DNA of 64,000 nt from the NCBI RefSeq assembly GCF_035222275.1, contig NC_085886.1:62001-126000 (forward strand), in the 5' to 3' direction. Both the position numbers and the translations under genes were made by a program. The notes under the pieces were generated by a model. It was not told the DNA's origin. It did not search any database and worked only from the letters and a program-made list of their open reading frames with translations. The DNA is from Podospora bellae-mahoneyi. Its lineage: Eukaryota > Ascomycota > Sordariomycetes > Sordariales > Podosporaceae. Every line of letters starts with the position of its first letter. The first letter of the stretch is position 1. Of this stretch, positions 24,111 to 35,413 are shown piece by piece.

Positions 24111-26323
24111 GTTTGAGTGCAGTGACTTGGTATTTATCTGAAAAGCAAGATGCGGCCTGAAACCTGTCCTCGGATGCAGATCAACAATTAGCAAGTGAGG
24201 ACTTCACCGAAGACACTAATTGTACACAGCAAAGCGTGAAACAAACGGGAGTAGAAGAGACTAGAAGATACCAATGCTCGACTTTGGCAGGGGACCTATT
24301 ATACCGCTTTGACATTAAAGGCGTCGCTGTCATGGCCTCACAGGGTATATGATTGGTTTCATTCTAAATCGGTCAGAGTCACCGGGGTTTGCATCAGATT
24401 CAGTGGGTTGATATTCAATGTTATTGGCGGAGTAAGGGGAGGCAAGTGACTCACGGGGCGGTTTTGGCTGTCATGGGGGTATTGCTACCTGCTAGGCATT
24501 CGTGGGAACCCCACGGCACAAGCAGGCAGAGAGGGCGGCGCCATGAGAGGACCCCCTGTCAGTTGAAAACAAGGCGGAATCGATGTCAGTGGAAGAGTGT
24601 TGTTGGGATTAACAGTGAAAATAAGCGCGACGATGAACATACCTATGAGGGCTTTTTCGAGTATCCAGGTACATCAAGTGGGCAAAAAACGGAAAGACCA
24701 GGTTACTTGCCATTGCCCTCCCGGGTGTTCCCTCTGTTTTTAAGCCTGTAAGATGTCAAAGTAAGGCTTGCTCTGGCGGCCCTCGCTAAGAGATGACACT
24801 TGGCGCGCCAACTTCTCTAATAGGCCTCCCGATTTGATGAGCACCGGGCTTGATTTTAGGACAGCCTCATGCCTACCTACTTTTCAGGGGAGCCTAAAAT
24901 GTGATTTTGTGTCTCTCCTCAATAAAATAACAGCTAGAAACACAGCATTTGTTCTAAGACTTGCGGAAGCCAAGGCTGCCTACCATGTAAGTAGGTATGC
25001 ATCATCTGTTCATGAATGTACTCGGGGAGACCGAAACACAAATGTTTCCCACAGCTGTCTTCCATAGGGCAATAATAAACTGAAACTGACTGCAGACACA
25101 CAAAATGATAAAAGAAGGGAAGGATGAGCTCGGGACTTTTCCACGTGAGATTACCGGAAACGGGGAGCTAGTGTGTGGTGTCACCTGCCGTTAACATGTA
25201 AAAGCCAGTACATATATGCCCCATTTGCCCTTCAATAAGTCCATTATTGCCATCACTGGCCTTCTCCCCAGTTCAAACTGAGCTGATTCTTCAAACCGGC
25301 CATGGCGCGTGCAACTTGGGCCAACAGCCTTGTGGTGTTCTTCCCATCATTCACTCACCATGCCTTTGCTCTTTGGCCCCTGGACTCACTGACAGAAAGA
25401 TTCACTGCTCTGAGTTTTTCTCGACACGGGAGCCAGTGGTGGGCTAAATGATATGCCCAGTGCTTCCTATAGTATGGCCCAGAGATCATGGGGCATGTTC
25501 CCAAGCCTTGCTACGATACTGCGGTCGCAAATAGCTACTGCGATCCTCACGACATTGACGTGTGGGATGTCACGTACATTGATGTACGACTCTCTTCCCG
25601 CTCTGAACTCCAAACCAGCATTTCTAGAATGTAAGACTGAACTTCTGGAAAAGGTGCAAGGTTTCAAAACTCTTTTGCCAATGCATCTTTTCTCCAACGA
25701 CTATCGAGATCCAGGCCACTGACTTCGGGTAGCATTCCAACCTCGCTCCCTCGGCAGGTCACGATGAGAATGAGTGCTGATCACAGAAACAGCAAGATTC
25801 CCGTCAAGGCGCGTCAGTGGATTTACACAGTGTCAAGCTACTCGGGCCCCGAGGCTGCTCAGCCTGGAACGGCGGAGATCACCTTGACTTCTTCGGAGAT
25901 TGCGCCGCAAAGTTACCTTATCTGTATGGTCCCACGAAGTCGCTCACAGCTTGGACTGCTGGACCACACCTCGCCCTGCCAATCTGCCCGAAACCTTTTG
26001 TTACAGGGACACCCTGACGACTCTGATGCATGGAGGATGAGGAAGGGGAGAGAATCGACGCCTAAGTTGAGGCCTGAGGAGCGAGTTGGGTTGAGAGGGA
26101 GCAACACAAAGTCTAGGGTTCAAAGAAGATTAAGCTCGTGATTTTTCATGTACCTATCGGTGAATCATTCCATCTGACCCATAGCCCGCATCTCAGCATA
26201 ACCATCCTTTACAAATGAGAATTGATACATTTAGGTATCCAACACGGTCCAGGTCTCTGCCATTTATGTCCTCAAATTTCCAACATCTGGTGGAACCCAG
26301 CGCCCACTCGCACGTACTTTGGG
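24111..26323. other. Gene-poor region of about 2.2 kb
   Basis: I see no supportable gene on either strand. Small contradictory frames only, with TACCTAC/TAGGTA-type motifs near 24870 and 24985. No transposon ends or reverse-transcriptase-like frames were recognised. Confidence 0.55.
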
Positions 26324-26554
26324 CTACGATTCTCCTTTGTCGAGCTGCACATTCGGAAATGTAGACTTTGTTCCCCGTGCAGAACGGCTTTTGCGGATAC
26401 ATCTTCCCGATAGGCAGATGCTGGCAATGCATATGATGAAAAATACACCGAGAGAGACAGAGATGGCAATTGTCTGCTTCGTGGAAAGAGAACCACCTTG
26501 CCCTGATCCAACCCGGCGTGGTTCAATGTGAGGATTAAACTGACCAAATGCCAT
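26324..26554 (-). CDS. Possible small single-pass membrane protein
   Basis: ATG at 26554 gives 76 residues: a polar N-terminus (MAFGQFNPHIEPRRVGSGQG), one strong transmembrane segment (TIAISVSLGVFFIICIASIC), then a basic stretch (GRCIRKSRSARGTK) and a short tail. The order (luminal tail, helix, positive inside) is what a genuine type I/III membrane peptide would show. There is no family match, and it lies alone in a gene-poor stretch, so chance remains possible. Confidence 0.4.
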   Translation of the reverse strand: MAFGQFNPHIEPRRVGSGQGGSLSTKQTIAISVSLGVFFIICIASICLSGRCIRKSRSARGTKSTFPNVQLDKGES

Positions 26555-26672
26555 CGTTTGTGTTTTTGTTGTCTGTGTTCGCGGTTGATACCTGTTTTGG
26601 TAATTGAGTGGAGGTGATGTTGCAATGAAAGGCGTGACCACAAAGGCCAACATGTTATAAGCCGTTGCGTAC

Positions 26673-26744
26673 CTAGGTAGCCAAGAAGCAGGGCACTTAT
26701 GTAAGGCAGGTTACCGCCTCAGCAATGCCCGCTTCTTGGGGTCT
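26673..26744. repeat. Inverted repeat (hairpin) in intergenic DNA
   Basis: CCAAGAAGCAGGGCA at the left and TGCCCGCTTCTTGG at the right form a near-perfect stem of 14 bp with one bulged base around a loop of about 37 nt. A TACCTAGGTA palindrome sits just outside each side (about 26668 and 26783). It may be the remnant of a small inverted-repeat element or a structured spacer. Confidence 0.5.
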
Positions 26745-27544
26745 CAATTGTGCCGAATTCCGAATTTAGTTCAAGACCTTACCTAGGTACCTTACCATGT
26801 TTTCTTAGGGTTGATACTGATAAGGCAGGATGCCAGGCAGTTTCCCCTGTTGCCACACGATATCCATCGGCTTTGAAAGTTAACATTTCTGTTTGTTCTC
26901 AACCTGGAACGGATGCACCATAAATCCTAGAATCCGAAGAGTGGGCAAAATAATTCGGCACACCCATCAGCAAATGTCTCGCAATGCACCGCGGCTTATG
27001 TCCAGTGCTTAAATGGAATAATGTTAATCAGACAGTCGCTGTTCCGGGTTACACGCAGGATAAGACGCAGAGAGCACGGGGTTCACTAGGATTCTGGTCG
27101 GTCACATACCCACATAACTACTAGCTAGTATGTCGTGTTGGTCCCTGATGCAGTGGTGATCAACGTAAGCGGGAACTCGGAATGTAACATAAATGGCCCA
27201 TATCATGACATTTTCCTTGAACACCCTACTCAAGTTCTACAGAACCAACTGCCAACATCACAATATGTTGAACCTTAGTGTGCTGTATAGGCCCAACAAA
27301 TACTACCTCGAGATCCTGACAGTGGCAGCATCCACTCATCTAGGACACCGCCGGAGTGAACCGCAATGAAGGTGGAAATGGGCGCGGTGGACGAATGAAG
27401 AGAAAAAGGCTATAAGAACCATGATTGTTACCTTTCGTCAGTTGGAGGAGACAGAGCATCAGGAGCTTTCATAGAGTCCCCCAGAGCCCCAAAACCGACA
27501 ACTTACACCTCGTTACCTCCGCTGAGCCTTCGGAAGTCGTCAAG
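26745..27544. other. Intergenic, AT-richer upstream region of small secreted protein
   Basis: Nothing supportable as a gene. TATAAGAACC near 27410 could be the TATA element of the next gene, 130 bp before its ATG. Confidence 0.5.
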
Positions 27545-28155
27545 ATGAAGCTCTCCAGCAGCGTTTTCTCCCTGGGCATGGCCGGTCTCGCCGTCGCCAC
27601 TCCGTATGTTGCAACACTGTCCAGGACCTTCAGAGACCCTCACAATCCTGTGGGACACATCAATGTACCTTACTGACATCCTTCTGATTGCCCCTCCAGG
27701 GTCCCCGTGCACCTCGACATCCGCGCCGATAACTGTACGTCAAATTACTCCCGAGACACAATGAATAGGTTAGAGGTCAAGACTGACATTGCTTTTGTTG
27801 GACAGACTGGTACATGACCGGCTGGGGCAATCCCAACTGCCAGGGTTCCTTCTTGTGGGCCTACCAGGGGAACGGCAACGCATGTGTCAATGTCCCGGCG
27901 ATGGCGGCGTCGGTCAGCTTCGGCATCTCCCCTGGTGTGGCGGAGCTTTCACTGGTAAACTTCCCAACCTGTGGACTCGCGCGCTCCGCTCTCGTCGCCG
28001 AAACCCCCGACGCTACAACCAGCGACTTCAGTCCCACTGTGCAGCTGAGCGAGGTCAACGGTGACGGCGACAGCGACCTCGAAAAGCGACAAGTTCACGC
28101 CACTTGCCACAACAGCAATGACGGGGTTTGGGCTTTCCAAGTCAGATGGGTTTGA
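27545..28155 (+). CDS. Small secreted protein with C-terminal Kex2-like site
   Basis: Exons 27545-27603, 27700-27734 and 27806-28155, with introns of 96 and 71 bp, give 147 residues. A signal peptide (MKLSSSVFSLGMAGLAVATP) is followed by a compact domain with four cysteines (GWGNPNCQGSFLWAYQGNGN, then ACVNVPAM, NFPTCGLA and ATCHNSND). Near the C-terminus the dibasic LEKR is followed by the last 19 residues, QVHATCHNSNDGVWAFQVRWV minus its first turn; this matches the site recognised by the Golgi protease Kex2. Fungal small secreted proteins of this shape act in host, microbe or wall interactions. I know no named family. The splice phases are all consistent. Confidence 0.75.
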
Positions 28156-29209
28156 TCGGGTAGACGAGGAGTGTTGCGTAAAGAATTTTTTGGTCATGGA
28201 ATCATGAGGAAATTATCGAGGGTAGTTGCATTGACCCGATCTCGGTCCGTTGCCTGGTAGACGGTTGTGCTGATAGGATGCGATGAACAAAGAGACCTAT
28301 TTTACAGGAATTACAACTCATGTCATAAATACCTAAGCAGTCATTACCCTGGGGAGCAAGATTTTAACAGGACATGGCCGCTTTTAATGGAGCTGTTCTT
28401 GACATTACGGTTCATTTGGCTTCTCGCACTTTCCAGTATCAGATGTTGGGTCCTGTCGTCCTCCAAACATGAACACCTATACTACATCATTGGCGCCTAC
28501 CGCACCTAGAGGCTTTCCTCAGAATATCCAATCACCTTATCTATACCGCGCTTCTGCACATTTCCTGTCTGCATGCTGTCGTGTCCAGCGGGCCTCATTG
28601 TGTGACAAGGGCTGTGATACAGGGCTTGGAATAAGTAATTTAATTCTAGTAATAATCTTCAATGGCCTCGAAGTCCTTGATGAAGGAAAACTCAGAGTAA
28701 TACAGTGATCCTGAACGCATATTTATCTCCCTGTCAACTGGTCGGTGCCTTTATGCCTCAGGCCTCTGCTAAGTCCTTCAATATCTCTCTGGGCCAATAG
28801 TACTCCTTTGATACCCGCCTTGCCTTTGATTGCCTGCCTTACTTTCGACGAGAGGCTCACAACTTCAGATACCCCTCCTTACGGTGATATTGGCAGTATT
28901 GTTGGTCGTGGTTGCAGGTGGTTGGCCTTTGCCGTGTGACACATTGTGAGGTTGGTGATACAGGGCAACATCACGTCTGGTCTTGGCAGTAGGCCTCTCT
29001 GCCGCCATCTGGTGTCATCATTGGGCAGCTGCTGTGAAGTGTGCACTTCCAAAGCACCACAGAGTATGAGATTTACGCCTGCCATTGGGATGATTTTGGC
29101 ATAAAAGGGTGGTCCCCATCATCGTTAAGATTTATTGCACCGGGCAGTTTGCGTTCAACTTTCCTCCTTCAAGAGACATCGGCTTCAGATCCACTCAACA
29201 AAAGCGAAC
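28156..29209. other. Intergenic, about 1 kb, nothing recognised
   Basis: No coding frame with a plausible start and composition, and no repeat or RNA gene seen. Confidence 0.5.
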
Positions 29210-29742
29210 ATGGCCCGGAAAAGGTGGTACGCTGTGGCAAGGGGTCGCCAACCGGGTGTATATGAGACATGGGAGTATGTTGCGTCACATTTTACTCTTC
29301 ACACTTTCATCATGGCTTCCTCGATACTGAAACTAGGTACTGCAGGCAAACCGAGGCGCAGGTTCTGGGATTTCCAAATAACTGTTACAAATCCTTTCCA
29401 ACAAAAGAAGAGGCCGAGAAATTTGTAGGGGAGAACAGAAATACCAAGGCTGACCCGCTTGGGGATGCTGAAACTCGGGACGCATCCACGCAGCCATCGA
29501 CAGCAAGTGGTTCGTCTCCTTCGCCGCCACCATCATCACCCTGTTCCTGTTCCTCGTCCATTTCTTCCCGACCTACACCGGTAGTGTTTGGAACTGACAC
29601 TGTGCCTGTGAAGAATAAACTTGCAGATCACAAGCTCTCAACACCAGGCGGGGGGAAGAAGGGGTATTGGCAGCGCCAAGGGAACAAGGGCCAAGCCAAC
29701 AAGGGCAGGTTGGACATCAGAGTAAATGTTTCTCGGGTGTGA
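29210..29742 (+). CDS. Stand-alone RNase H1-type hybrid-binding (viroplasmin) domain protein
   Basis: Exon 1 (29210-29274) and exon 2 (29346-29742), with a 71-bp intron, encode 153 residues. The N-terminal 46 residues read RKRWYAVARGRQPGVYETWE, then QTEAQVLGFPNNCYKSFPTK, then EEAEKFV. This is the small RNA/DNA hybrid-binding fold found at the N-terminus of eukaryotic RNase H1. The remaining 105 residues are Ser/Pro/Lys-rich with no catalytic RNase H domain (no DEDD motifs). An alternative acceptor nine bases upstream (TAG at 29334-29336) would add three residues; the downstream CAG fits family spacing best. Likely a nucleic-acid-binding host protein; its role is unknown. Confidence 0.78.
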
Positions 29743-29910
29743 AGTTGCTAAGGATGAAGCCATCATGAATTGCCTTAACTCATTCAACCAAGACAGGTAG
29801 CTGCACGGTGTGAGAATGACACATGGCCAATAAACAGAATGAAATTTTCTATTGTATTTTGATCAATCGAGTGTTGTATAATACAGCATCAAGTGGCCAG
29901 CGCCTGACAT

Positions 29911-30999
29911 CTAACCCATCTCGGCTCTCCTCATGTGTACCACATTTCCCGGCATCGGGCTGCTGTCCAATTCTGTGGGCATCTCACCTCCCATTTCTAC
30001 TGGATGCTTTTGTTGAGTATCATCCACCTGCCTGGCACCAGAATCGAGTGGCGGCATCTTGGACTGAAAATCTGAGCGATAATACCCTCCTGCATGAGCG
30101 TCATGCCCATGAACCTCTACCATATCACGAGAGGCCCCGTGTAGCTCTGCCACTGGTCCGTTGGAGGCCTTTTTCTTCTGCCGCCTGAAGAACAAAAATG
30201 CCAACAAAGCCGCAACTAACACAGCACAGGGAATACCCACACCTAATCCTATCTTCAGTCCGTTGTTACCTTCGTCCGAGGGGGTTGGCGCTGGTGTTGC
30301 TGGTCCGGCATTCGTGGGCGGCACCACGATTTCCGTTGTCGAGGAAGAAGATGTGGATTTGGAGGACGTAGAGGAAAATGTAGAGGAAGATGATGTTGAA
30401 GTGGTGGGCACAGGGGCTGTTGTTCTGACGGTACCGGTCTCGCTTAACGGGGGGAAGCTGGTGGTAGCACCTGTTGCTCGAGTTGATACGATTTCCCCTC
30501 GTTCATCGAGAAAGATCCCCTTGCCATCCTGGCAACATTGTGGATCGTTGTTGCAGCAAAGGCTACCATCGCGGCATTGTACTACGCGCGGCAGAACCCC
30601 ATTGCTGGCGGCTGTTTCGTCTAAAGGGTGCGCCATCGAGTTAGTGATTGTCTGTAGTTAGATGCAAGGAAACGTACTGTAAAGACAAATCTGTCCGCAG
30701 CTGTCATCCCATTCCCGGATTGCACATGGACCCCTCACCCATAAACCCTCTGGATCGTTTGGGTTGTGGCACAGTCGATTGGATAGACAGGTAGCTTTTC
30801 GGCCGCAGCAGGCGTTGGATCCAGGACAGAGCGTGTTGTCTGTGTAGGCTTGGCCAGCAAAACCGTAGCATGTTATTTGAGCGTCCACTGTGGCGGGATA
30901 GGCGACGAACAACAACAATGCTGGCAGAACAAGCGCTATATACGCCGAAATAAGTGAGGAATGCCGGTTAGCGCCCCGGCCTGATGCGGGTGATAGCAT
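29911..30999 (-). CDS. Cys-rich single-pass surface protein
   Basis: Exon 1 is 30999-30678 and exon 2 is 30620-29911, with a 57-bp intron, giving 343 residues. The signal peptide lies at about residues 15-40 (SLISAYIALVLPALLLFVAY). The ectodomain has about 12 cysteines, in stretches such as CPGSNACCGRKATC and CRDGSLCCNNDPQCCQDG. A Ser/Thr-rich stalk follows (TTSTSSSSTFSSTSSKSTSS), then a transmembrane helix (IGLGVGIPCAVLVAALLAFL), FFRRQKKK as stop-transfer, and an acidic cytosolic tail of about 90 residues. This architecture is common among filamentous-fungal plasma-membrane sensors and wall-contact proteins, which are mostly unnamed. The 5' end faces PUS1 across a 700-bp divergent promoter region. 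Confidence 0.82.
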
Positions 31000-31695
31000 G
31001 ACGATTGCAACGGGGTTCTCCCACGTCTTGCGAACATGGAGTCAGAATCAACAACACAGTCACCATAGGCAGGAAGAAAAGGGACACTGGTGGTTTTGCA
31101 ATGGAGGCGGAAATGGAAACGGGGCACAGCACACGGGCAGGGCGGCGGTTCTGCAGACTGCAGCTGGGTATACTCCGTAACGGCTACAGCATATTCTGCA
31201 GGGGGAGACATTGGGACCCCAACACGGGCCGGAAAGCATCGCCAAGGACATGATCCTGGCCAGTTGATATTCGATCGACATCGTTGTGGTGTCTTGGATT
31301 GGCTGGCTCGGAGTTGACCATGTTTCTGTGAGTACATTTCAGGTAGCTTTGCCGCAGGGAGACGGCGGGACAGAACCGCTCCCGAGTGAGCTAATTCTCA
31401 AAGTTCCTGTTGGCACCGTCAGCTTGATCTTTCAGTCGAAAGAATAAGCATACCTGGAACCGACTACACTTGTGGTCATCAATATGGCTGGAAACGGGAG
31501 AGAGAACCCCAGTCTTGGCGTTCCGTCTCTTGGCTGCAACAGCGGGAGCTAATCTCAGAGCGGCTAGCACAGGCACTGCCCCACCTTTCCACCCCACCAT
31601 GTTTTCTGCAGCGACTCCAAAAATTGTTGCTTCCAACTCCCACTCCGGAATCTCTCGATTGTCATGAGATTGAGCGCCGCCCGCCTACTGCAAAC
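31000..31695. other. Divergent promoter region (surface protein / PUS1)
   Basis: About 700 bp between two head-to-head genes. No additional gene was seen. Confidence 0.6.
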
Positions 31696-33666
31696 ATGGC
31701 CTCTGACGAGATCCCTGCTGTCGCTCCAGGCCCCGATGCCTCTTCCAGCGCCACTCCCGTCGCCCCGGATTCCAACGACTCTCAGAACAATGCCGACCGC
31801 AGCCAGAATCGCAACGGCAAGCGTGGTGGCCGCGGCCGCGAGAGAGGGAATGACAAACCCGGCGCTCAAGGAAAGCGTAAGCACGGCGGCTTCGGAAGCG
31901 CAAAGTATGTTGCAAACCGCTGTATTCTCGAGAAAACTCAATGCCGACTTCTAACCCAGCCGACAGAGGGTCCGTCCCCGACAAGCGCGAACAGGTCCGG
32001 AATAACCGCGATGCCAAACGCCGCAAGGTGATCGACGAGGAAGTTGGCGGCAAGAGCTTCATGAGCATCGAGTTCACCCCCGACGAGATCAAGGCCGAAG
32101 ACCGCCGACCGAAGCGCAAGGTTGCCGTCCTGATTGGCTACGCCGGCACCGGCTACCACGGCATTCAGATCAACCACAAGGAGAAGACAATCGAGGGCGA
32201 CATCTTTGCGGCTTTCGTCGCTGCCGGTGCCATCTCCAAGGCCAACGCCGATGATCCCAAGAAGTCGAGCTTGGTCCGCTGCGCGCGTACAGACAAGGGC
32301 GTCCACGCCGCTGGCAACGTGTTGTCTCTCAAGCTCATTGTCGAGGACGAAGACATTGTCGAAAAGATCAATTCCCACCTCCCCGAACAGATTAGGATAT
32401 GGGGCATCCAGCGCACAGTCAACGCTTTCAGTTGCTACCAGTCTTGCGATTCGAGGTGGTATGAGTATCTCATGCCCAGTTATTCTCTATTGCCTCCCCA
32501 GCCACAGAGCTTTCTTGGGAAAAAGATCCTCGAGTCGGCCAAAGAGAAGGGCGTGTTGGAAGAGCACCTCGAACGCTTGGATGATGTGACGGGATTCTGG
32601 GACGAGGTGGAGAAGAACGATATCGAGCCTATCCTTGCTAGACTAAGCCCCGAGGTTAGGGCTGAGGTTGTGCGTAAGCTTCAAGACAGCAACGACAAAG
32701 AACTCGCCGAGGATGGACAGCCGGCCAAAAACGACCAAGAAGAGGCGAGCAAAGATGCGACCGCTGACAAAGATGTTGAAATGCCCGATGCTGCCGAGCC
32801 CCAGCCCGAGAAACCGGCCGAAGAGGCCAAGCCAGTCGAGGAGACACCGCAAGAACCAAAGTCTGAGAAGGAGTTGAGTCCCGTTGATGCGGCCGTCCGA
32901 GATATCAAGGCTGCCTACGTCGCGGCGAAGAGAAGATACAGGATCTCGCCAGCCCGTATCGAGAGGCTGCAACAAGCCCTGAACCTCTACCTGGGCACGC
33001 ACAACTATCACAACTATACCGTGATGAAGTCCTTCAAGGATGCATCTGCCAAGCGTCACATCAAGTCGTTCGAGGCCAACACCACCCCTATCCAGATTGG
33101 CGATACCGAGTGGCTGTCTCTCAAGGTCCACGGCCAGAGCTTCATGATGCACCAGATTCGCAAGATGGTCGCCATGGCGGTCATGGTCGTTCGCTGCGGC
33201 GCCTCGCTTGATCTCATCAAGGAGAGCTACGGGCCTCGAAGGATTAGCATCCCCAAGGCGCCCGGTCTTGGTCTCATGCTGGAACGTCCCATGTTTACAG
33301 AGTACAACAAGAGGGCCGCCGGGTTCGACAAGGAGCCCATTGACTTCTCCAAGTACGAGGATCAGATCATCAAGTTCAAGGACGAGCACATCTACCGGAG
33401 GATGTTTGAGGTGGAGGAGAAAGAGAACTCGTGAGTGCTGATGCCGCACCAGGCACATGCTGTATAATGTTGCTGACAACCATTTTTGCAGGTTCCACTT
33501 GTTCTTCAACCAGGTCGATAACTTCCGCACCGACTATTTCCTGTGGGTGACGGCCGGGGGTGTGGACGCTTCCCATGAGCGGTCTGATCGGACCGAGAGG
33601 GTGCCCAAGGCGTTGGAGGCTGAGCTTGGCGATGAGGCTGATGGGGTGGTGGAGGATGGAACGTAA
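31696..33666 (+). CDS. PUS1: tRNA pseudouridine synthase 1
   Basis: Exons 31696-31904, 31967-33430 and 33492-33666, with introns of 62 and 61 bp, encode 615 residues. A basic N-terminus (NGKRGGRGRERG) suggests nuclear targeting. The TruA fold starts at KVAVLIGYAGTGYHGIQIN, and the catalytic Asp lies in the RCARTDKGVHAAGN motif (about residue 179). A Glu/Pro/Lys-rich insertion of about 80 residues (32700-32890) separates the two halves. The second half shows LGTHNYHNYT and MMHQIRKMVAMAVMVVRCGA. Family knowledge: Pus1 modifies U26-28, U34-36 and other positions in tRNA and U2 snRNA in the nucleus. The acidic insertion is typical of fungal and animal Pus1. The gene is intact. Confidence 0.93.
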
Positions 33667-34094
33667 ATACCTTTGCTACAGGCAACTTGGTCCAGAACAC
33701 CAGCATCATGACAAAAGATTGGTAGCGGAGCTTTACGTTGCTCGAGCTTGTTTTCCACTTTGTACGCCATGCTTTCCCGTCTCTTGGAAGCGCTGCTGAG
33801 GTTTCAGCTTACTATTTACTGTCCAGTGCGTTTGTTCGCCAGACCATGGCCGTTGCCTTCGCCATTGGATGCCGCAGGTGAGCGCTGTAGTTTGTGAACA
33901 TCTGCAGATGCATATGCATCTTCCCTTTCCCCCCCCTTTCCGGTGAAAAATGTGTATTTTGGCCCGTATAAAAATTCAAGAGAAGTACTCAACGGCCTCT
34001 TGTTCTTGCCGGTTTCTTCTTTCTGTCGTTGTTCGGTGTTCCTCTTACCAAGTATTTGCAATCCGGTAGTATTTCATCACTCATCACAACCCAA
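33667..34094. other. Intergenic with promoter of the next gene
   Basis: No gene. The right part holds a TATA box and a pyrimidine-rich leader. Confidence 0.6.
33967..33973 (+). promoter_or_regulatory. TATA box candidate
   Basis: TATAAAA lies about 120 bp before the ATG at 34095, followed by a T/C-rich leader (cttcttgttcttgccggtttcttc-like). This supports a real transcript there. Confidence 0.5.
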
Positions 34095-34721
34095 ATGTCG
34101 GTCAACAGACGGAAAGTGGCGACCATCAGCGGCGTGCGCAGCAAGTTGGAGCGATACTGCCACCATGGTGACAAGATGCGCGAGAACAACCTCTCACAGG
34201 ACGAACTGATGCTCATGTGCCAGGAACGCCCAAACTATTGTTCCCTCGGCAAGGTCTTGCGGCAGAGATTGCTTATATTCTTGAAGACTGAACCTGGGGA
34301 GGCAGCGATTTGGAGAAGGTCGCTCACCGACAAGTTTCCAGAGTGGTTTGATCTTCCTTACAAGCAGGAAGAAGTGTCCCAGCATTTCCTCCACGACTGG
34401 GGGATATTCAAGTCACTGGGGTGGATTGGGGAGTGTCCACTGAGGCCTGGCATCCTCCCCCCTACGGAGCAAAGATCTAGCGACAAAATCACCCTGCCTG
34501 ACACACAGCTTGACAGGCTGGTAGCTGTTAACATCCTAGTTGAGTCTCCCGTTCGGGATACGTTGAAGGAGGAGAGGGGGAGTGCCGACGACTGCCGCTA
34601 TGTCAACGCTGCTGTACAGACAAACGGGTCATCTCGAGGTTCGCCAGGATCATCAGATTCAATGGGCCAGCCGCCTTTCCTCGTGGCATCGCAAGCAGTC
34701 CCAAGCAAAGGCCCCGGCTAG
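34095..34721 (+). CDS. Hypothetical protein, 3' structure unresolved
   Basis: ATG at 34095 in good context opens 208 residues with ordinary coding composition (SVNRRKVATISGVRSKLERY ... YCSLGKVLRQRLLIFLKTEP ... SQHFLHDWGIFKSLGWIGEC) ending in a Ser/Gly-rich tail. No signal peptide, membrane helix or family is recognised. Downstream, another frame (about 34890-35180) reads as a Pro/Ser-rich tail with a basic PHKRQRQ cluster and LADDSLSILEDMSVRPEGSD, suggesting that the true gene continues through one or two introns I could not place. That frame also contains a TAA, so loss of function is possible. Confidence 0.5.
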   Translation: MSVNRRKVATISGVRSKLERYCHHGDKMRENNLSQDELMLMCQERPNYCSLGKVLRQRLLIFLKTEPGEAAIWRRSLTDKFPEWFDLPYKQEEVSQHFLHDWGIFKSLGWIGECPLRPGILPPTEQRSSDKITLPDTQLDRLVAVNILVESPVRDTLKEERGSADDCRYVNAAVQTNGSSRGSPGSSDSMGQPPFLVASQAVPSKGPG

Positions 34722-35413
34722 ACAGCAAGGTCTGGAGGAGAGCGGGCACGCATCCCGCAGAACCCCAGAATCACTGACATGCCACCCTTGCTTCAAGACT
34801 CACTTGTTAGTCGCCGCGTTCTGCTCTCATAATCCTCCAAGTCTAGCGCTAATGAATCTTTTTGGCTCAACTCCTGACAGGAACAAGGGGTTTCCCGTCT
34901 GTCCCACCTCCTCAATGGCTCCCATCCGCGTCAGGAGCTCAACCCTCAGGGACCCCAGCCGAGAGACCGCACAAGCGTCAACGACAGACTTATACGTACT
35001 CATAATCGTCATCATCGGAATACAATCCAGATTCTGTTTCACTGGCGTCGTCTTCACCATTGTCATCGCTAGCGGATGACTCCCTCTCCATCCTGGAAGA
35101 TATGTCTGTCAGGCCAGAAGGGTCTGACATTAGCCAGCATGATGGGCAGGACTTCGTTCACCAGCGGTTTGACTCCTGAGGGAAGAGCAGGCAAAACAGC
35201 GGAGAGTGGTCAGTGATGGGTATGTTCAGTCACTATTTGAACCGGCATAAAAAAAATAGGTCTTCACAGTTGCTCAGCGCGCGGTCGTTTAAAAATAGAT
35301 TTTGGCATGATCGATTATGAAGCATGTTGCATTATTTTTCCCAACCCCCAACTCCAAACGCCCCATGCTGTAAAAAATGAAACAGGAGATCACCGGCTGA
35401 AAGCAACAAGAGC
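34722..35413. other. Spacer with possible lost 3' exons of the preceding gene
   Basis: The coding-like frame at about 34890-35180 (see preceding gene) ends in TGA at 35178. Beyond 35220 the sequence is AT-rich with A runs and looks non-coding. Confidence 0.4.

Noticed and set aside
24111-28000. Possible transposon in the gene-poor stretch
   Set aside because: No integrase, transposase or reverse-transcriptase motifs and no paired long ends could be read; only a short hairpin was found.
29210-29742. 'Viroplasmin' domain as a sign of an integrated caulimovirus-like element
   Set aside because: The domain is equally the N-terminal hybrid-binding part of cellular RNase H1, the gene has a normal fungal intron, and no other viral parts or terminal repeats are near.
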